NCBI GenBank assembly: GCA_028067895.1
Contig: JAPTUI010000079.1
Span: 1 to 9,009 of the forward strand
Source: Pseudomonadota bacterium
GTDB taxonomy: Bacteria > Pseudomonadota > Gammaproteobacteria > Steroidobacterales > Steroidobacteraceae
Direction: 5' to 3'
DNA: 9,009 nucleotides
The translations under genes and the position numbers were made by a program. The first letter of the stretch is position 1; every line of letters starts with the position of its first letter. Of the stretch, positions 6,952 to 9,009 are shown piece after piece. The notes below the pieces were generated by a model, which was not told the DNA's origin, did not search any database, and was given only the letters and a program-made list of their open reading frames with translations.

Positions 6952-7584
6952 TCAAGCCTGCCGGAGCCATGTCGGCGCAATTGCTGTCCCGAGTCCCGCG
7001 CCATACCCGAGATACACGTTGAGTCCGCCCAGCGGCTCGAGGTACCGCGCGTTCCTCAGCCCCCCGGCATCCACCACTTCGAAGCCGATGCTTCGCGCCA
7101 ACGTAGAAGCGGTCTCCTTGGCCTGCGCGCTGTCGCTGGCGAGGAAAACCGGTACCTTCTGTCCCGAGCCGAGTTGCGGGCCTGCGGCCAGGACCTGGGC
7201 AAACACCGTATTGAATCCTTTCACGAAGTCCGTCCCCGGAAACGCCTTTGCGATCTCCTCGGCGGCCGAGGTGCTATGCCCCACGGTAAGGCCCATGTAG
7301 TCGGGCGTTAGCGGATTGGTGATGTCGAGAACGATCTTGCCGCGCAAATCGCCAATCGATCGCAGAGCGCTGACGGCCTCGGAGTAGCCGGTCGCCAGCA
7401 CGACGACATCGGCTTCCCGCGCGGAGTTTCCGGGAGCGACTGCGTTTGCGCCCGGATTGGCCGCAGCGACCTGCTCCGCCTCCGTGGCGCTTCGTGACGT
7501 GACTCTTACCTCGTGACCAGACCGCACGAGTTGCTTGACGAACGCCGAGCCCATGTTGCCGGCACCCAGGACAGTGACTTTCAT
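6952..7584 (-). CDS. NADP-dinucleotide-binding protein, F420-dependent NADP reductase-like
   Basis: A 210-residue Rossmann-fold protein of the predicted dinucleotide-binding family (COG2085 type). The N-terminus has the beta-alpha-beta motif VLGAGNMG (5-12), followed by TSRS (29-32), where Ser-Arg after the second strand favours NADP over NAD. Further hallmarks are DITNP (87-91), KGFNT (122-126) and DAGGLRNARYLEPL (172-185), which is typical of the C-terminal helices of this group. The named relatives reduce NADP with coenzyme F420, but proteobacterial members usually occur without F420 and have no proven reaction, so only NADP(H) binding is claimed. ATG 7584 is preceded by AAGGAAGG, a good ribosome site. 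It is the first gene of the minus-strand cluster and is divergent from lysR, the classic position for a LysR-controlled target. Confidence 0.92.
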   Translation of the reverse strand: MKVTVLGAGNMGSAFVKQLVRSGHEVRVTSRSATEAEQVAAANPGANAVAPGNSAREADVVVLATGYSEAVSALRSIGDLRGKIVLDITNPLTPDYMGLTVGHSTSAAEEIAKAFPGTDFVKGFNTVFAQVLAAGPQLGSGQKVPVFLASDSAQAKETASTLARSIGFEVVDAGGLRNARYLEPLGGLNVYLGYGAGLGTAIAPTWLRQA

Positions 7585-7604
7585 AGCCGTTTCCTTCCTT
7601 TAGT

Positions 7605-7619
7605 GCAGCGGATTGCTGC
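7605..7619. promoter_or_regulatory. Inverted repeat GCAGC-N5-GCTGC in the divergent region
   Basis: A perfect 5-bp dyad with a 5-nt spacer lies 20 nt upstream of the oxidoreductase ATG and about 85 nt upstream of lysR. It does not follow the T-N11-A pattern expected of a LysR box, so it could equally be a small leader hairpin in the oxidoreductase mRNA. Position makes an operator plausible. Confidence 0.35.
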
Positions 7620-7628
7620 GATGGGGTG

Positions 7629-7657
7629 ACTGTATGCGTCCCGAATGCAGGAATAAA
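7629..7657 (-). promoter_or_regulatory. Candidate promoter of the oxidoreductase-dioxygenase-hydrolase cluster
   Basis: On the minus strand TTTATT (7657-7652) and TACAGT (7634-7629) are separated by exactly 17 nt. The hexamers match sigma-70 consensus only partly, at 3 of 6 and 4 of 6 positions, as expected for an activator-dependent promoter. A dyad TGC-N9-GCA (7635-7649) lies between them, where a LysR protein could act. Transcription would start near 7622, giving a leader of about 38 nt. Confidence 0.3.
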
Positions 7658-7668
7658 TCAGCGAAGAC

Positions 7669-7698
7669 TGGACGGACTGCGCCGAATATCGGGATAAT
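7669..7698 (+). promoter_or_regulatory. Candidate lysR promoter placing the transcript start at the GTG
   Basis: TGGACG (7669-7674) and GATAAT (7693-7698) lie 18 nt apart. GATAAT matches the -10 consensus at 5 of 6. The expected start, about 7 nt after the -10, coincides with the GTG start codon at 7705, which would make the mRNA leaderless. That agrees with the lack of a properly spaced Shine-Dalgarno sequence. Confidence 0.35.
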
Positions 7699-7704
7699 CA
7701 GAAG

Positions 7705-8604
7705 GTGGACCGATTTCAGGAAATGCGCGCGTTTGCGACCGTCGTCGATAGCGGCAGCTTCGTGCGTGCAGCCGATGTCCTCGGCATCTCTAAAACCGCA
7801 GTATCGCGACTCGTTGGGGAGCTCGAAGGCCGGCTCGGCACGCGGCTGCTGCACAGGACCACGCGGCGGCTTTCCCTGACACACGAGGGCCGGCTCTTCT
7901 ACGAACGCTGTAAAGAGCTTCTTGCCGCCATCGATGAAGCGGAAGCCGAGCTGAGCGCTCGCGCCGGAGAAGCCCTTGGCCAGCTGCGCATCAACGTTCC
8001 GGTGACTTTCGGTTTGCAGTACCTGGCGCCGCTATGGCCTGTTTTCATGGCGCGGCATCCGAAAGTCACGCTGGATGTCACTCTGACAGACCGAGTGGTG
8101 GACCTGGTGGATGAGGGCTACGATCTAGCGGTGCGCATTGCGCGCCTCCAGGCCTCCTCGCTCGTCAGTCGTCAGCTCGCCACTACGAGACTGATACTCT
8201 GCGCATCTCCAGCCTATCTGCGCAGGCACGGGACGCCCGCGAACCCCTCGGAGCTTTCGCGCCACGCCGTGATCGCCTACACGCAGTTCTCGATGGGCGA
8301 TAGGTGGTCGTTCGAAGGTCCGCAGGGGCAGGTCGACGTACAAGTGGCGCCGGTCATGCGCACTAACAGCGGCGATACTTGCTGCGCGGCCGCCGCGAAA
8401 CACCGCGGCGTAGTGCTTCAGCCGTCATTCCTCGTAAGCCCATACCTAGCATCGGGCGATCTGGTCGAGGTACTCCCGCAGTATCGTTCGACCGAACTCG
8501 GTATCTATGCGGTCTACCCCTCGCGCAGGTACCTGACAGCTAAAGTCCGCGTGCTCATCGATTTCCTAGTGGCCTCATTTCGGAAGCGGCAGTGGCGGGA
8601 GTGA
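7705..8604 (+). CDS. LysR-family transcriptional regulator
   Basis: Full-length 299-residue LysR regulator. Residues 1-60 are the winged helix-turn-helix: it opens with MDRFQEMRAFATVVDSGSF, the recognition region AADVLGISKTAVSRLV spans about 22-37, and the wing contains LLHRTTRRLSLT. A linker helix follows to about residue 85. Residues 90-295 form the periplasmic-binding-protein-like effector domain of the CrgA-like subgroup, with LRINVPVTFG near its start. The GTG at 7705 is chosen because the MDRFQEM opening is the usual N-terminus of this subgroup and no in-frame start lies nearby upstream. It is transcribed away from the oxidoreductase gene across 120 bp, so it probably controls that cluster and itself in response to a small, possibly aromatic, effector. 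The gene is intact. A few sampled lines look less GC-rich than the fadJ-type gene. Confidence 0.95.
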   Translation: MDRFQEMRAFATVVDSGSFVRAADVLGISKTAVSRLVGELEGRLGTRLLHRTTRRLSLTHEGRLFYERCKELLAAIDEAEAELSARAGEALGQLRINVPVTFGLQYLAPLWPVFMARHPKVTLDVTLTDRVVDLVDEGYDLAVRIARLQASSLVSRQLATTRLILCASPAYLRRHGTPANPSELSRHAVIAYTQFSMGDRWSFEGPQGQVDVQVAPVMRTNSGDTCCAAAAKHRGVVLQPSFLVSPYLASGDLVEVLPQYRSTELGIYAVYPSRRYLTAKVRVLIDFLVASFRKRQWRE

Positions 8605-8691
8605 AGGTTGTGTCCGTTCAGGCCAATGACGAACGCTGCAAAGTAGTCCGCGTGGTAGTGCGAGCAGATACCGGGCGCACCATTCGCATAG

Positions 8692-9009
8692 AGTAAGGCT
8701 GCGGTCCCTGACTGCCTGGTCACAGGGTATGAGCCTCAGATCGATACTCTGCGTCTTCCGGATCCCGACGACCGCCACGTGCTGGCAGTTGCGATCAAAT
8801 CCGGAGCGGCAGTCATCGTAACAGCCAATCTCAAGCATTTTCCGGCTGAAGCACTCGCCGAGTTCGACATCGATGCTCAGCATCCCGACGAATTCGTCTG
8901 CCACCTCTGTGACCTCAGCATGGGCGCGGTGGTCAGGGTCGTGCACGAGCAGCGGCAGGATTTGAAATCGCCGACCAAGACAGCCGAGGAAATGCTGCAG
9001 ACGTTCCCG
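8692..9009 (+). pseudogene. C-terminal half of a PIN-domain (VapC-like) toxin, start missing, 3' end outside window
   Basis: After an in-frame TAG at 8689-8691 the frame stays open to the window edge and encodes AAVPDCLVTGYEPQID, then LPDPDDRHVLAVAI, VIVTANLKHFP and IDAQHPDEF. This order is characteristic of the second half of PIN_3-type ribonuclease toxins. The DPDD acidic cluster is present. The later acidic position, usually NLKDFP, reads NLKHFP here. The roughly 75 N-terminal residues, which carry the first catalytic Asp and Glu, are absent, and the space is occupied by lysR and about 90 nt of junction sequence. No ATG precedes the homology. A 31-codon frame (8601-8696) ends in GRTIRIE; dropping one T at 8694 would join it to KAAVPDC, so a frameshift may add to the truncation. 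No antitoxin gene is visible. Nuclease function is unlikely unless a start and upstream part exist elsewhere. Confidence 0.75.

Noticed and set aside
8601..8696. 31-codon GTG-started frame overlapping the lysR stop as a small gene or antitoxin
   Set aside because: The overlap and length are suggestive, but the peptide has no ribbon-helix-helix, AbrB or HTH features, and its tail fits better as frameshifted PIN sequence.
8575..8946. Minus-strand frame of 123 codons at the right end
   Set aside because: It lies opposite the end of lysR and the PIN fragment, whose + strand translation has clear family motifs; the minus frame has none.
1..9009. CRISPR array, tandem repeat array or intact insertion sequence
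   Set aside because: No regularly spaced direct repeats, transposase motifs or paired terminal inverted repeats were seen on reading through both strands.

Overview
The window looks like chromosomal DNA from a high-GC proteobacterium, most likely a gammaproteobacterium of the Xanthomonadales/Nevskiales kind. This is judged only from gene content, GC-rich codon use and the FadJ-type enzyme; no marker gene fixes the taxon. It falls into two parts.

Positions 1-4033 are compact, very GC-rich and all on the + strand. They hold the 3' part of an endonuclease/exonuclease/phosphatase-family gene, a complete FadJ-type fatty-acid beta-oxidation enzyme (enoyl-CoA hydratase plus 3-hydroxyacyl-CoA dehydrogenase) starting 4 nt after it, and a protein with two cyclic-nucleotide-binding-like domains fused to a rhodanese domain. 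This reads as stable housekeeping DNA.

Positions 4034-9009 look like accessory DNA. A stretch of about 650 bp with no supportable gene (4034-4691) is followed by a minus-strand cluster. In transcription order this is: an F420-dependent-NADP-reductase-like dinucleotide-binding protein (7584-6952), a DODA/YgiD-type ring-opening dioxygenase (6840-5887), a previously unmarked N-terminal stub of an NADPH-dependent FMN reductase (5834-5688), and an HSL-type alpha/beta hydrolase (5657 or 5651-4692). A LysR regulator (7705-8604) is divergent from it across a 120-bp promoter region and is the obvious candidate regulator. The gene types (esterase, ring-opening dioxygenase, two reductase families) suggest a small catabolic or detoxification cassette for an aromatic or quinone-like compound; the substrate cannot be read from the sequence.

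The cassette shows decay. The FMN reductase is cut to its first 30 or so residues. The dioxygenase carries an unusual tail of about 58 residues. Immediately after lysR there is only the C-terminal half of a PIN-domain toxin, without its start and without its first catalytic acids. I saw no canonical CRISPR array, tRNA, rRNA or intact mobile-element gene. The signals most worth following are the two gene remnants, the junction at about 8605-8700, the perfect 11-bp hairpin between the oxidoreductase and the dioxygenase, and the cNMP-cNMP-rhodanese fusion.
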